Shown one piece after another: positions 7,724 through 16,364 of a DNA stretch of 64,000 bases. Source of the DNA: JAGVSR01 sp033765145 (GTDB lineage Bacteria > Pseudomonadota > Alphaproteobacteria > Rhizobiales > Hyphomicrobiaceae); NCBI GenBank assembly GCA_033765145.1, contig JANRIH010000021.1:1-64000 (forward strand), in the 5' to 3' direction. Every line of letters begins with the position of its first letter. Position 1 is the first letter of the stretch. A program made the translations under genes and the position numbers. The notes beneath the pieces were generated by a model. That model worked only from the letters and a program-made list of their open reading frames with translations. It was not told the origin of the DNA and searched no databases.

Positions 7724-8722
7724 ATGCCAAAGACCGCCCAGAAGCCTGTCGTCATTGTCACGCGCAAGTTGCCGGATATCGTCGAAACGCGCATGCGCGA
7801 ATTGTTCGACGCTCGGCTGAACGAGGAAGACCGGCCGATGTCGCAGGCTGAACTCGTCGCGGCTGCAAAGACGGCCGACGTCATCGTGCCGACGGTCACG
7901 GACCGAATCGATCGCGGTGTCATCTCCCAGGCCGGTCCGCAGTTGCGTTTGATCGCCAACTTCGGAACGGGCGTCGACAATATCGATCTCGACACCGCCA
8001 GGAACCGCGCCATCACGGTCACGAATACTCCCGGCGTCCTGACCGAGGACACGGCTGACATGACGATGGCGCTGATCCTCGCCGTGCCGCGCCGCCTGGC
8101 CGAAGGTACGCGCTATCTGAAGGACCCCAAGACGCAATGGGCGGGCTGGTCGCCGACCTGGATGCTCGGACACCGGATCTTTGGCAAGCGCCTCGGCATC
8201 ATCGGCATGGGCCGCATCGGCACGGCCGTCGCGCAGCGCGCGAAAGCGTTCGGACTCCAGATCCACTACCATAACCGCAAGCGCGTCTCGGCCGACGTCG
8301 AGCAGGAGCTCGAGGCGACATTCTGGGAAAGCCTGGATCAGATGTTGACGCGGGTCGATATCGTGTCGGTCAACTGCCCGCACACGCCCGCAACCTACCA
8401 CCTGCTGTCGGCACGCCGCTTGAAGCTGCTCCGCCCGACCGCCTACGTCGTCAACACCGCGCGCGGCGAGGTGATCGACGAGAACGAGTTGGCGCGCCTC
8501 ATCGAAGCGGGCTCGATTGCGGGGGCCGGCCTTGACGTCTTCGAGCACGAGCCCGCGATCAATCCCAAGCTCCTCGCGTCCGATCGCGTCGTGGCGCTGC
8601 CGCACATGAGTTCCGCGACCATCGAAGGCCGAATCGAGATGGGCGAGAAGGTCATTATCAACATCAAGGCGTTCATGGACGGGCACGCGCCGCCGGACAA
8701 AGTCCATCCGGCGATGTTCTGA
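7724..8722 (+). CDS. D-isomer 2-hydroxyacid dehydrogenase (glyoxylate/glycerate reductase-like)
   Basis: The 332-residue NAD(P)-dependent dehydrogenase probably reduces glyoxylate or hydroxypyruvate. The nucleotide-binding motif is GIIGMGRIGTAVAQRAKAFG. Catalytic regions are visible as NTARGEVIDENELARL (Arg), DVFEHEPAINP (Glu) and LPHMSSAT (His). FGTGVDNIDLDTA is the substrate-side signature. Length is normal for the GyaR/GhrB group. It is followed after 69 bases by the double-TIR gene on the same strand. The exact substrate cannot be read from sequence. Confidence 0.9.
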   Translation: MPKTAQKPVVIVTRKLPDIVETRMRELFDARLNEEDRPMSQAELVAAAKTADVIVPTVTDRIDRGVISQAGPQLRLIANFGTGVDNIDLDTARNRAITVTNTPGVLTEDTADMTMALILAVPRRLAEGTRYLKDPKTQWAGWSPTWMLGHRIFGKRLGIIGMGRIGTAVAQRAKAFGLQIHYHNRKRVSADVEQELEATFWESLDQMLTRVDIVSVNCPHTPATYHLLSARRLKLLRPTAYVVNTARGEVIDENELARLIEAGSIAGAGLDVFEHEPAINPKLLASDRVVALPHMSSATIEGRIEMGEKVIINIKAFMDGHAPPDKVHPAMF

Positions 8723-8791
8723 CGGCGCGAGTGTCGAGCCGCGCTCGAAGTCTCGTTCAGTCGCGCTTCCAACGGATCGGGAGGGGCGCTC

Positions 8792-9766
8792 ATGTCGGAT
8801 CGAACGGTCTTCATATCGTACGCGCGGCCCGATCACCGCGTTGCCAAGTTGCTCGCGCTGCAACTGCGGGCGCTCGGTATATCGACGTGGATTGATCAGC
8901 AGAACCTCGAACTCGGTACCGATTGGACCGAGGCGATTGCCGAAGGAATCCGCAAGTCGACCGGCCTTGTCATCATCGCGTCCGCGGAAGGCGCACGCTC
9001 CGCATGGGTCCAGAATGAGATCGGCATGGCGACGCAGATCGACGTGCCGATCTTTCCGATCGTCATCGGCGGCTATGAGTTCCTGCCGCCCCAATTGGCG
9101 CATGTCCAAGCGGCACTCGTCCGGTCGCCCGACGACATCGACGAAATCGGCGACATCGCGCGCGAGATTGCGGAGTGGCTGAAGCGGATCGAGCCCGGGG
9201 CGAGCTTGGCCCGACTGCCGATCGAAAACCTTGCCGCGGACCTCGCGAAGGAGGCGCAATCCGCGGGCGAGCAGCCCTCACCCGAAGCCGCAGCGTCCGT
9301 GTTCGTGGTCCATGGTCACAACAAGGACGCGCTGAATGACGTTCGAGCGGTTTTGGACGAGGTCGGCGTCCGGGCCGTGGTGCTGGCCGAGATCGAAACG
9401 GAAGACGATTGGCTGTTGCAGCGCTTTCTGAGCGTTGCCGAGGAAGCGATCTTCGCGGTCGTCATCTTCTCGGCGGACGATCTCGGCGCGTCGCTCGAGG
9501 AGTACAACGAGCCGAACGGCGGGCTCGCGGCGCTCCAGTATCGCGCCCGCCAGAACGTGATCCTCGAGCTGGGGTTCTTTCTCGGCAAGCTCAAGAATTT
9601 CAATCGGGTCTTTGTGCTGCGGCGTGGCGCTCAAAACAAGATGCCCCGCTTCGAAGACCCCTCCGACCTGGCCGGGAAGCTCGTCACCGCGATGGACAGC
9701 GAAGGCCGCTGGAAATCGAAGCTGTTGTCCGCCTTGCGCAAGGGTGGCGTGACACTGAGCGGGTAG
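8792..9766 (+). CDS. Double TIR-type protein (TIR plus CAP12/TIR-like domain), candidate NADase effector
   Basis: The 324-residue product has two related domains. Residues 1-130 form a bacterial TIR domain: VFISYARPD, then WVQNEIGMA with Glu76 at the position of the catalytic Glu of NAD-cleaving TIRs. Residues 169-320 match the TIR-like domain seen in predicted nucleotide-binding proteins and in CBASS Cap12 effectors: VFVVHGHN, RARQNVILELGFFLG with Glu259, and VFVLRRG. An Ala/Glu-rich linker joins them. A strong ribosome-binding site (GGGAGGGG) precedes the ATG. It sits alone between housekeeping genes, with no cyclase or sensor beside it. A defence role is inferred from domain content. Confidence 0.85.
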   Translation: MSDRTVFISYARPDHRVAKLLALQLRALGISTWIDQQNLELGTDWTEAIAEGIRKSTGLVIIASAEGARSAWVQNEIGMATQIDVPIFPIVIGGYEFLPPQLAHVQAALVRSPDDIDEIGDIAREIAEWLKRIEPGASLARLPIENLAADLAKEAQSAGEQPSPEAAASVFVVHGHNKDALNDVRAVLDEVGVRAVVLAEIETEDDWLLQRFLSVAEEAIFAVVIFSADDLGASLEEYNEPNGGLAALQYRARQNVILELGFFLGKLKNFNRVFVLRRGAQNKMPRFEDPSDLAGKLVTAMDSEGRWKSKLLSALRKGGVTLSG

Positions 9767-9787
9767 ACGGGCCCGCGACGCTAGGCG

Positions 9788-11035
9788 TTACGCCCGCGCG
9801 CCCCGCCAGCCGTACCAGGCTATGAACAGATACCCCGGCAGAGCGATGGCGAGATAGGCGAGTTGGAAGTCGATAGTATTTTTCAGCACCGCGAACACGT
9901 AGGGCAGGATCGCTCCTCCCGCGATCGCCATGATGAGAAATGCCGAGCCGAGTTCCGTGTGCCGCCCCAATCCGCGGATGGCGAGCGGAAAGATCGCTGG
10001 CCACATCATGGCGTTGGCAAATCCGAGCGCGGCAATGCAGCCGACCGAGACCCATCCTGACGTCGCATAGGCCGCAAGCGCGATCAGGGCCCCGAGTGCG
10101 GCCGATAGGGCGAGGTATGCCTCCTGTGAGAAGACTCGTGGCACGACGGCGAGCCCCGCGAGATATCCCGCGAGCATGGCCGCGAGCGTCAGCGACGTGA
10201 AATAGGCCGTATCTGAGGCCGACATCCCGAAGCCCTCGCCGTAGACGCCGATGGCATCCGCGGCCAGCACCTCGACGCCGACGTAGAGAAAAAGCGCGAC
10301 CACGCCGAACCAGAGGTGCGGATACGAGAAGATGGAGCGGCCGGCATCGCCCGGAGCGTCGTTCACCTGCTCTGCCTCGATGTCCGGTAGCCCCGAGCGA
10401 AGAATGAAAACCGCGAGCCCCGCCAGGACAGCGGCCATGGCCATGTAGGGCCAATAGACCTGCGCCGCGAACTGATCGAGCAGCAGCGCCCTGGCACCGT
10501 CGTCGGCTGCGGCCGCCACCCGCGCCTCGAAATGATCGAGGCCTTGCAACACGAGCGCGCCGAACACGAGCGGCGCCAGAATTCCAGCGAGCTTGTTGCA
10601 AATGCCCATGACGGCGATGCGCTGCGCCGCGCTCTCGATCGGTCCGAGGATGCTGATGTAGGGGTTCGACGCCGTCTGCAGGAGCGACAAGCCCGCGCCG
10701 AGCGTGAATAGCCCCATGAGCGCGCCCGCGTAGACGCGCTCTGTCGTGAAATGTCCGAACGCGACTGCGCCAACCGCCATGACGATAAGCCCGACCGCCA
10801 TGCCGGCCTTCATGCCCGTGCGCCTCAGAATGGCGGATGCCGGGAGAGCCAGAAAGAAATACGCGAGGTAGAAGGCCATCGGGACGAGGAACGCACCGAC
10901 ATCGTCGAGCGTGAAGGCGAGCTTGACGAACGTGATGAGCGGTCCGTTGAGCCACGTCACGAACCCGAAGATGAAAAACAGAAGCCCGATCGTGATCATC
11001 GGACCGACGGTCGATTGAGCGCGGCTCTCGTTCAA
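9788..11035 (-). CDS. MFS sugar transporter (FucP/GluP-like)
   Basis: The 415-residue inner-membrane protein has about twelve hydrophobic segments and the family's first helix IGLLFFIFGFVTWLNGPLI, typical of fucose/glucose-galactose permeases. It also has GAGLSLLQTASNPYISILGP and a domain-duplication pattern. I place the start at TTG 11035, which overlaps the TGA of the upstream membrane gene (translational coupling); ATG 10999 is an alternative. It is the last gene of the cysK-moeB-membrane protein run. The transported sugar is not determinable. Confidence 0.85.
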   Translation of the reverse strand: MNESRAQSTVGPMITIGLLFFIFGFVTWLNGPLITFVKLAFTLDDVGAFLVPMAFYLAYFFLALPASAILRRTGMKAGMAVGLIVMAVGAVAFGHFTTERVYAGALMGLFTLGAGLSLLQTASNPYISILGPIESAAQRIAVMGICNKLAGILAPLVFGALVLQGLDHFEARVAAAADDGARALLLDQFAAQVYWPYMAMAAVLAGLAVFILRSGLPDIEAEQVNDAPGDAGRSIFSYPHLWFGVVALFLYVGVEVLAADAIGVYGEGFGMSASDTAYFTSLTLAAMLAGYLAGLAVVPRVFSQEAYLALSAALGALIALAAYATSGWVSVGCIAALGFANAMMWPAIFPLAIRGLGRHTELGSAFLIMAIAGGAILPYVFAVLKNTIDFQLAYLAIALPGYLFIAWYGWRGARA

Positions 11036-11430
11036 CGGCTTCCCTCGATTTTCAGATGAACCACCGGCAACGTGGCGAATATCACCTGCGCGACGAGCCC
11101 CGCTAGTCCCGAAGCGGTCTGATATGTGGCCAGATGATCCACGAGCGTTCGTCCGAACGCGACGATGGCAAGCCCGAATTCCGCGACCATGAGGCACGCG
11201 AACGCGACCGCCCCCATCACAACGCGGTCCACAGCGCTCGGCGGCACATGAAAGCGCTGGATGATCCAGCGGCACGCGACCCATGAAACAGCGAGGATGA
11301 TCGGAATTTCGAGAAGCGTCGCAGCCATGGCCCCGAGAACTGGCGCAAGAAAAAGAACCCTGATCGTGCCGAGGATGAATCCGGCGCCGAAAACGAGCGA
11401 GAAGTAGAGGATCCCGGAGAGCGCGGCCAT
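11032..11430 (-). CDS. Conserved membrane protein, four predicted helices
   Basis: The 132-residue product is almost entirely hydrophobic: about four membrane segments between residues 5 and 125, with a short charged break (CRWIIQRFHVPPSAVDR) in the middle. I do not recognise a catalytic motif or assign a function. AAGGA precedes the start. It lies between moeB and the MFS gene, and its stop overlaps the TTG start of the latter. Co-expression with both is likely. Confidence 0.75.
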   Translation of the reverse strand: MAALSGILYFSLVFGAGFILGTIRVLFLAPVLGAMAATLLEIPIILAVSWVACRWIIQRFHVPPSAVDRVVMGAVAFACLMVAEFGLAIVAFGRTLVDHLATYQTASGLAGLVAQVIFATLPVVHLKIEGSR

Positions 11431-11466
11431 GGGAGGCGATCGTCCTTCTCAGTCTCAGCGAGGCCG

Positions 11467-12312
11467 TCAGTCACCTGCGGTCGACGGCGCGCAATTCTCG
11501 GCCAGTGTCCCCGCGCGATGAACGCTTAGATCCTTGATCGTTGCATTGTGCCCCGAAAGCGGATTGTCCGGGTCCCACGCGATGGAAACGGTCTCGAACC
11601 GCGCATCCTTCCCGTCATAGATGAGGAGCCGGCCCGCGAGCGTCTCTCCTGTTCCAGTGATCTCCTTCAAGACCTCGACTGCCTGCAACGTGCCGACGAC
11701 GCCGACGACGGCTCCGAGCACGCCGACCTCCGAGCAATTCGCGACTGTTCCCGGCGGCGGCGCCTCGGGGAAAAGACACCGGTAGCTCGGGTAGGGTTCA
11801 CCTTCGGGGCTCACGGCATGGGGTTTCAGCAGTGTCACATATCCATCGAATGGCCCGACGGCGGCGAACGCCAGCGGCCTTCTCGCGAGATAGCAGGCGT
11901 CCGACACGAGATAGCGCGTCGCGAAATTGTCCGACCCGTCCGCGACGATGTCGTAGCGGCCAATGATGTCGAGCGCGTTCGATGAATCGAGGCGGAAGGG
12001 ATGCACTTCGACGTTCACGTGTGGATTGAGCCGGGCGACCATGTCGCGCGCGCTGACGACCTTGAGCGCGCCGACGTGCGCGGTGTCGTGCACGATCTGA
12101 CGCTGCAGGTTGTCGAGCGACACCCGATCGTCGTCGACGATGCCGATCGTGCCGACGCCCGCGGCGGCGAGATAGAGAATGAGCGGCGAGCCGAGGCCGC
12201 CGGCACCGATGACCAACACGCGCGCCGCCTTGAGACGCTGCTGCCCCTGGCCGCCGATCTCCTTCAAGACGAGATGGCGCTTGTAGCGTTGAATTTCGTC
12301 AGCCGTGAGCAT
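11467..12312 (-). CDS. moeB: MoeB/ThiF-type sulfur-carrier adenylyltransferase
   Basis: The 281-residue E1-like enzyme adenylates the C-terminus of a MoaD- or ThiS-type sulfur carrier. The ATP-binding motif GAGGLGSPLILYLAAAGVG is at residues 36-54. It is followed by LQRQIVHD (adenylation residues) and DGSDNFATRYLVSDAC. Zinc-site/active-Cys features include YRCLFPEAPPPGTVANC. Length is that of the MoeB/HesA group without a rhodanese extension. It follows cysK with a 36-base gap, a pairing that suggests a link to sulfur transfer. ThiF or a cysteine-synthesis carrier activator is an alternative. Confidence 0.85.
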   Translation of the reverse strand: MLTADEIQRYKRHLVLKEIGGQGQQRLKAARVLVIGAGGLGSPLILYLAAAGVGTIGIVDDDRVSLDNLQRQIVHDTAHVGALKVVSARDMVARLNPHVNVEVHPFRLDSSNALDIIGRYDIVADGSDNFATRYLVSDACYLARRPLAFAAVGPFDGYVTLLKPHAVSPEGEPYPSYRCLFPEAPPPGTVANCSEVGVLGAVVGVVGTLQAVEVLKEITGTGETLAGRLLIYDGKDARFETVSIAWDPDNPLSGHNATIKDLSVHRAGTLAENCAPSTAGD

Positions 12313-12348
12313 GTCAGATCGCTGTCGGCGCGGGTGCGGTCTCGGCCA

Positions 12349-13353
12349 TCAGACCTTCGCGCCTGGCGGCTCGAGGAACAGGTCGCTCGTATAGTAGCGC
12401 TCCGCGCACGATGGCGCGAACGTCAGCAGTGTCTTGCCGGCCATGTCGTCGCGCGTGGCGATCGAGATCGTCGCGGCGAGATTGGCGCCGGTCGAAATGC
12501 CGCCCGGGATGCCCTCGAGCCGCGCGCAGAGCCGTGACACCTCGAAGGCCTGATCGTTCGAAACCGTGACGATCTCGTCGATGAGCGAGGTATCGAGCAC
12601 ACCCGGAACGAAGCCCGCGCCGATGCCCTGGATCTTGTGGGGCCCGCGGCTGCCACCCGACAACACGGGGCTTCCCGCCGGTTCGACGGCGAAGATCTTG
12701 AAACCCGATTTGCGCTTCTTGAGGACGCGGCCGCAACCCGTCAGCGTGCCGCCCGTGCCGACACCGACGACCATGGCGTCGATCTTGCCGCCAGTGTCGT
12801 TCCAGATTTCTTCCGCCGTCGTCTGCTCATGCACGGCCGGATTGGCCGGGTTCTCGAACTGGCTCGGTTGGACAGCGCCAGGCGTCGTCGCGACGAGTTC
12901 GTTGGCCCTCGCGATCGCGCCCGGCATCCCGGCCGACGCCGGCGTCAGTTCGAGTTCAGCGCCAAGATGCGCCAGGATCTTGCGCCGTTCGATCGACATC
13001 GATTCCGGCATCACGAGAACCAGCGTGTAGCCACGGGCCGCGGCGACGAATGCAAGACCTATCCCTGTGTTGCCCGACGTCGGTTCGACCAGGATGCTCT
13101 TGCCGGGCGTGATCTTCCCCTGCGCTTCGAGGACGTCGATCATTGACACGCCGATGCGGTCCTTGACGCTCGACAGCGGATTGAAGAATTCGAGCTTCAT
13201 CAGGATTTCGGCTTTGGCGCCGGCCTCGCGTGCGATCTTGTCGAGCCGCACGATCGGCGTATGTCCGATGGTCTCGGTGATATCGTTGTAGATCCGGCCG
13301 CGGCCCCAGCTACGCGTGGCGCCGAGCGTCTTGATCGGGGGAACTTGGGTCAT
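12349..13353 (-). CDS. cysK: Cysteine synthase A (O-acetylserine sulfhydrylase)
   Basis: The 334-residue PLP enzyme makes cysteine from O-acetylserine and sulfide. The PLP lysine is Lys64 in NPLSSVKDRIG. Other family motifs are EPTSGNTGIGLAF, VGVGTGGTLTG and GIGAGFVPG. The N-terminus has a 20-residue extension (SWGRGRIYND) compared with many CysK proteins. It heads the cysK-moeB group on the minus strand. Confidence 0.94.
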   Translation of the reverse strand: MTQVPPIKTLGATRSWGRGRIYNDITETIGHTPIVRLDKIAREAGAKAEILMKLEFFNPLSSVKDRIGVSMIDVLEAQGKITPGKSILVEPTSGNTGIGLAFVAAARGYTLVLVMPESMSIERRKILAHLGAELELTPASAGMPGAIARANELVATTPGAVQPSQFENPANPAVHEQTTAEEIWNDTGGKIDAMVVGVGTGGTLTGCGRVLKKRKSGFKIFAVEPAGSPVLSGGSRGPHKIQGIGAGFVPGVLDTSLIDEIVTVSNDQAFEVSRLCARLEGIPGGISTGANLAATISIATRDDMAGKTLLTFAPSCAERYYTSDLFLEPPGAKV

Positions 13354-13488
13354 CGGTTTCCGGGCCTCCTGATCCGCTCTCGGCCGAGCGGTGATTCTGC
13401 CAGTTGAGATAGCCCTGCTTTAGCCTGTGCGGCAATCGGGATTGTCCGGGAGAGCAAGGCACATGCTGCACATGCGCAGTCGTTCGGT

Positions 13489-14067
13489 TCACTTGCCGGT
13501 CGTTTTGACTGCTGACGATTTTGCCTTGGCGCCCGACAAGGGTTTTTTGTTCCTCGGCGCCTCGGATGGTTTGCGCCGGCCATCCGAGCGGCCATCAGAT
13601 CGCCCGGTCGAACCGAACCCGCCGGTGCCGCGATCGGTGTCCGAGAGGCTGAGGGAGGGAACGAGTGTTGCCTGGACGACCGGTGCGACGACCATCTGGG
13701 CGATGCGTTCGCCGCGCCGGATGAGAAACGGCAACGCGCCGAGGTTGACGAGCAGAACCTTGATCTCGCCCCGGTAGTCGCTGTCGATCGTGCCGGGAGA
13801 ATTGAGCACCGTGACGCCATGCTTGGCGGCGAGGCCCGAACGGGGACGGACTTGGGCCTCATACCCTTCCGGAAGCTCGATCACGAGCCCGGTCGGAACG
13901 GCCGCCGACATGCCCGGCGCGATGAGAACGGGGGCATCGTCCGGAAGTGCCGATACGAGGTCCATGCCGGCAGCCCCCGCCGTCTGGTAGGACGGGAGCG
14001 GCAGACCCGTGCCATGGGGCAGTTGTTGGACACGCACGGTGACCGGATTGGGAACCGCCGCCGGCAT
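13489..14067 (-). CDS. dut: dUTP diphosphatase with basic C-terminal extension
   Basis: The trimeric dUTPase hydrolyses dUTP to dUMP. All five motifs are visible: AGAAGMDL, RPRSGLAAKHG, GTIDSDYRGEIKVLLVN, RRGERIAQMV and the C-terminal RGTGGFGSTG. After motif five there is an unusual tail of about 40 residues rich in Lys, Arg and Ser, so the protein is 192 residues rather than about 150. The gene starts 3 bases after the coaBC stop, so the two are coupled, as in many alphaproteobacteria. Confidence 0.94.
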   Translation of the reverse strand: MPAAVPNPVTVRVQQLPHGTGLPLPSYQTAGAAGMDLVSALPDDAPVLIAPGMSAAVPTGLVIELPEGYEAQVRPRSGLAAKHGVTVLNSPGTIDSDYRGEIKVLLVNLGALPFLIRRGERIAQMVVAPVVQATLVPSLSLSDTDRGTGGFGSTGRSDGRSDGRRKPSEAPRNKKPLSGAKAKSSAVKTTGK

Positions 14068-14069
14068 GT

Positions 14070-15311
14070 CTAGGTCTCCACGAGAACGGTTGCGAGATGC
14101 TGCGCGGCCCGGAGCATAAGCTCCTGCGCGACATTCTCCTTCGTCATCGGCGGCCAGTCTTCGACGCCGGCGGACGTGACGAGGTGGACGGTATTGCGAT
14201 CACCGCCGAACGTGCCGCTCGGGGGCGAGACGTCGTTCGCGACCATCCAGTCGCAGCCCTTGGCTTTGCGCTTGGACTTGGCGAATGCCACGACGTTCTC
14301 CGTCTCGGCAGCGAACCCGACGACGAGAGGCGGTCGCGCAGCACCGCGGGCCGCGATCGTTTTCAGGATGTCGGGGTTTTCTTCGAGCGTCAAAACCGGC
14401 GTCTTGCGCGCGGCATCCTTTTTCAATTTCTGCTGGCCCGCTTCGGCAACGCGCCAGTCCGCCACGGCCGCCGCGAAAACAGCGACATCCGCCGGCAGTG
14501 CTGCGCGAACGGCCGCGAGCATCTCGACGGCGGTTTCGACGGAAATCACCGTCACGCCGTCGGGCGGGGGAAGCCGAACCGGCCCCGACACCAGCGTGAC
14601 GCGTGCACCGAGCATCTGCGCGGCCTTTGCGATGGCGTAGCCTTGCTTGCCGGACGAGCGGTTCGCGATATAGCGCACCGGATCAATCGGCTCGTGCGTT
14701 GGACCGGACGTGACGAGAACATGACGACCGGCGAGCGGACCGTCCGGCGCGCCCGATGGTGCGGGGCCTGCACGATCCAGGATCCGCTCGGCGGCATCCG
14801 CGATCTCATGGGGTTCGGCCATTCGGCCGACGCCCGCTTCGCCGCGCTCGGCCATCTCCCCCCGATTGGGTCCGGCGAAGAAGTGGCCGTCGGCTGTCAA
14901 CTGTCCGCGGTTTCTTCGTGTGGCCGGGTGCTCCCACATGCGCGGGTTCATGGCCGGTGCGATGAGAACAGGTTTGTCGGTTGCGAGCAGGACCGCGGTC
15001 GCGAGGTCGTTGGCGTGCCCGCCCGCCATCTTGGCCATGAGGTCCGCCGTCGCCGGAGCGACGACGATGAGGTCGGCGTCCCGCGAAAGCCGGATGTGGC
15101 CGATCTCGCGCTCGTCGTCGAGATCGAAGAGATCCGTGAACACGCGATCGTTCGAGAGCGCACCAACTGCAAGGGGCGTTACGAAGGATTGCGCGGCACC
15201 CGTCAGGACGACGCGCACGTGATGTCCGCGCTCCTTGAGCCGCCGGATGAGATCCAGCGACTTGTAGGCCGCTATTCCGCCACCGATGATGAGGAGAATA
15301 CGATTTGCCAC
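14070..15311 (-). CDS. coaBC: Bifunctional CoaBC (phosphopantothenoylcysteine synthetase/decarboxylase)
   Basis: The enzyme performs two steps of coenzyme A synthesis. The GTG start at 15311 (VANRILLIIGGGIAAYK) gives 413 residues, the usual length; the open frame continues upstream but is unconserved. The flavin decarboxylase half shows IGGGIAAYK, APATADLMAKMAGG and APAMNPRMWEHPA. The synthetase half starts near residue 210 with VTSGPTHEPIDPVR and has NRSSGKQGYAIA. It is divergent from the copper chaperone gene; 15312-15557 is the shared upstream region. Confidence 0.95.
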   Translation of the reverse strand: MANRILLIIGGGIAAYKSLDLIRRLKERGHHVRVVLTGAAQSFVTPLAVGALSNDRVFTDLFDLDDEREIGHIRLSRDADLIVVAPATADLMAKMAGGHANDLATAVLLATDKPVLIAPAMNPRMWEHPATRRNRGQLTADGHFFAGPNRGEMAERGEAGVGRMAEPHEIADAAERILDRAGPAPSGAPDGPLAGRHVLVTSGPTHEPIDPVRYIANRSSGKQGYAIAKAAQMLGARVTLVSGPVRLPPPDGVTVISVETAVEMLAAVRAALPADVAVFAAAVADWRVAEAGQQKLKKDAARKTPVLTLEENPDILKTIAARGAARPPLVVGFAAETENVVAFAKSKRKAKGCDWMVANDVSPPSGTFGGDRNTVHLVTSAGVEDWPPMTKENVAQELMLRAAQHLATVLVET

Positions 15312-15557
15312 GCGCGCCCCGCGCCCTTCGTGCCGGTTAGGACGTAAGAGGCTAGCATACCCGTGATCTTGGCGCCGCTCCCGCTGACCGCGTCGGAAGA
15401 GGTTAACGGCAGCGTTGTCGTGCGGCGGGCACTCTTCAGGCTCGGCTTCGTGCTGTGAGGAGCTGGGGGCTGTGACGACCGGACCTCCCCCGTCCCGGCT
15501 TGAACTTTGCACATGAAGACGTATTTGACGCTCGAAACGGCCGTAGACCGTCCTGAA

Positions 15558-16148
15558 ATGGGGAGAACGCGCGTGCTTACAACTATCCGGGTCCTGTCTC
15601 TGGTCGGAGCCGCGCTTGTCGCGGGCGCGGCCATCACTGGCGTCGCCGCCCACGAATATGCCGCGACAGATATCGAGGTTCGCCACCCCTGGGCCCGCGC
15701 GACGCCCGGCGGGACATCGGTCGGCGCGGCGTTTCTCGAAATCGCATCGAAGTCGAAATCGGACGACAAGCTGATCGGGGCCAATTCGCCGATCGCCGGA
15801 AAGGTCGAGATCCACGCACACGAGCATGCCGACGGCGTCATGCGGATGCGCAAGGTCGACGGCCTCGACGTCCCCGCGGGCGCGTCCGTCGTACTGAAAC
15901 CCGCCGGCTATCATGTCATGTTGTTCGATCTCAAGAAGCCGCTGGTCGAAGGCGAACTGCTGCCGCTGACGCTGGTGTTCGAGAAGTCGGGCGCCGTCAC
16001 GATCGACGCGACCATCGAGCCCGTCGGGGCACGGGGACCCCATGGCCTTGATCATCAGCCGACCGATCAACCTAAGGCCGGGAAGGACGCTCATGAAGGT
16101 CACGGGGCCGGACACGATGGACATGGTTCAGGGCATGAAGGCCATTGA
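15558..16148 (+). CDS. PCu(A)C-type periplasmic copper chaperone with His-rich tail
   Basis: The protein delivers Cu(I) to cytochrome oxidase. I start it at MGRTRVLTT, giving a signal peptide ending near GVAAHEY; in-frame TTG 15507 and ATG 15513 are alternatives. The PCu(A)C copper site is visible as a His (HAHEHADG), Met in VMRMRKVDGL and the HVM of GYHVMLFDL. After the domain, about residues 160-196 form a tail of repeated Gly-His elements (HEGHGAGHDGHGSGHEGH), which could bind additional metal. Confidence 0.88.
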   Translation: MGRTRVLTTIRVLSLVGAALVAGAAITGVAAHEYAATDIEVRHPWARATPGGTSVGAAFLEIASKSKSDDKLIGANSPIAGKVEIHAHEHADGVMRMRKVDGLDVPAGASVVLKPAGYHVMLFDLKKPLVEGELLPLTLVFEKSGAVTIDATIEPVGARGPHGLDHQPTDQPKAGKDAHEGHGAGHDGHGSGHEGH

Positions 16149-16191
16149 ACGCTCCGTTCACTCAATTCTCGCGATTCCGTGATCGTCGCGC

Positions 16192-16220
16192 TTGACATGC
16201 GTCTGTCTGTCTCACATTCT
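16192..16220 (+). promoter_or_regulatory. Possible sigma-70-type promoter upstream of the HpcH/HpaI aldolase gene
   Basis: TTGACA at 16192-16197 is a perfect -35 box. Seventeen bases later CATTCT (16215-16220) is a weak -10. It lies about 145 bases before the aldolase start, and the region between has no gene. Only the -35 is convincing. Confidence 0.3.
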
Positions 16221-16364
16221 CCGCCCCGCATCGGGCATGGACGGCCCGGCACAAGAAAAAGAATGGTCCAAGTCTGGGGAGACGGGTCGGGGCGGCGCTG
16301 CAGGGCGCGGCCCCGCTCCAGTTTTTGAGCCTCGCGCGATTGGCGAGCGTGACGGGCGGTGCGC

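Noticed and set aside
7592..9259. 555-codon minus-strand open frame
   Set aside because: It is antisense to the hydroxyacid dehydrogenase and TIR genes, Arg/Asp/His-rich, with no domain. It is a codon-bias shadow.
15312..16124. N-terminal extension of the coaBC frame
   Set aside because: The frame stays open far upstream, but conserved CoaC sequence begins at the GTG 15311, and the extension is antisense to the copper chaperone gene.
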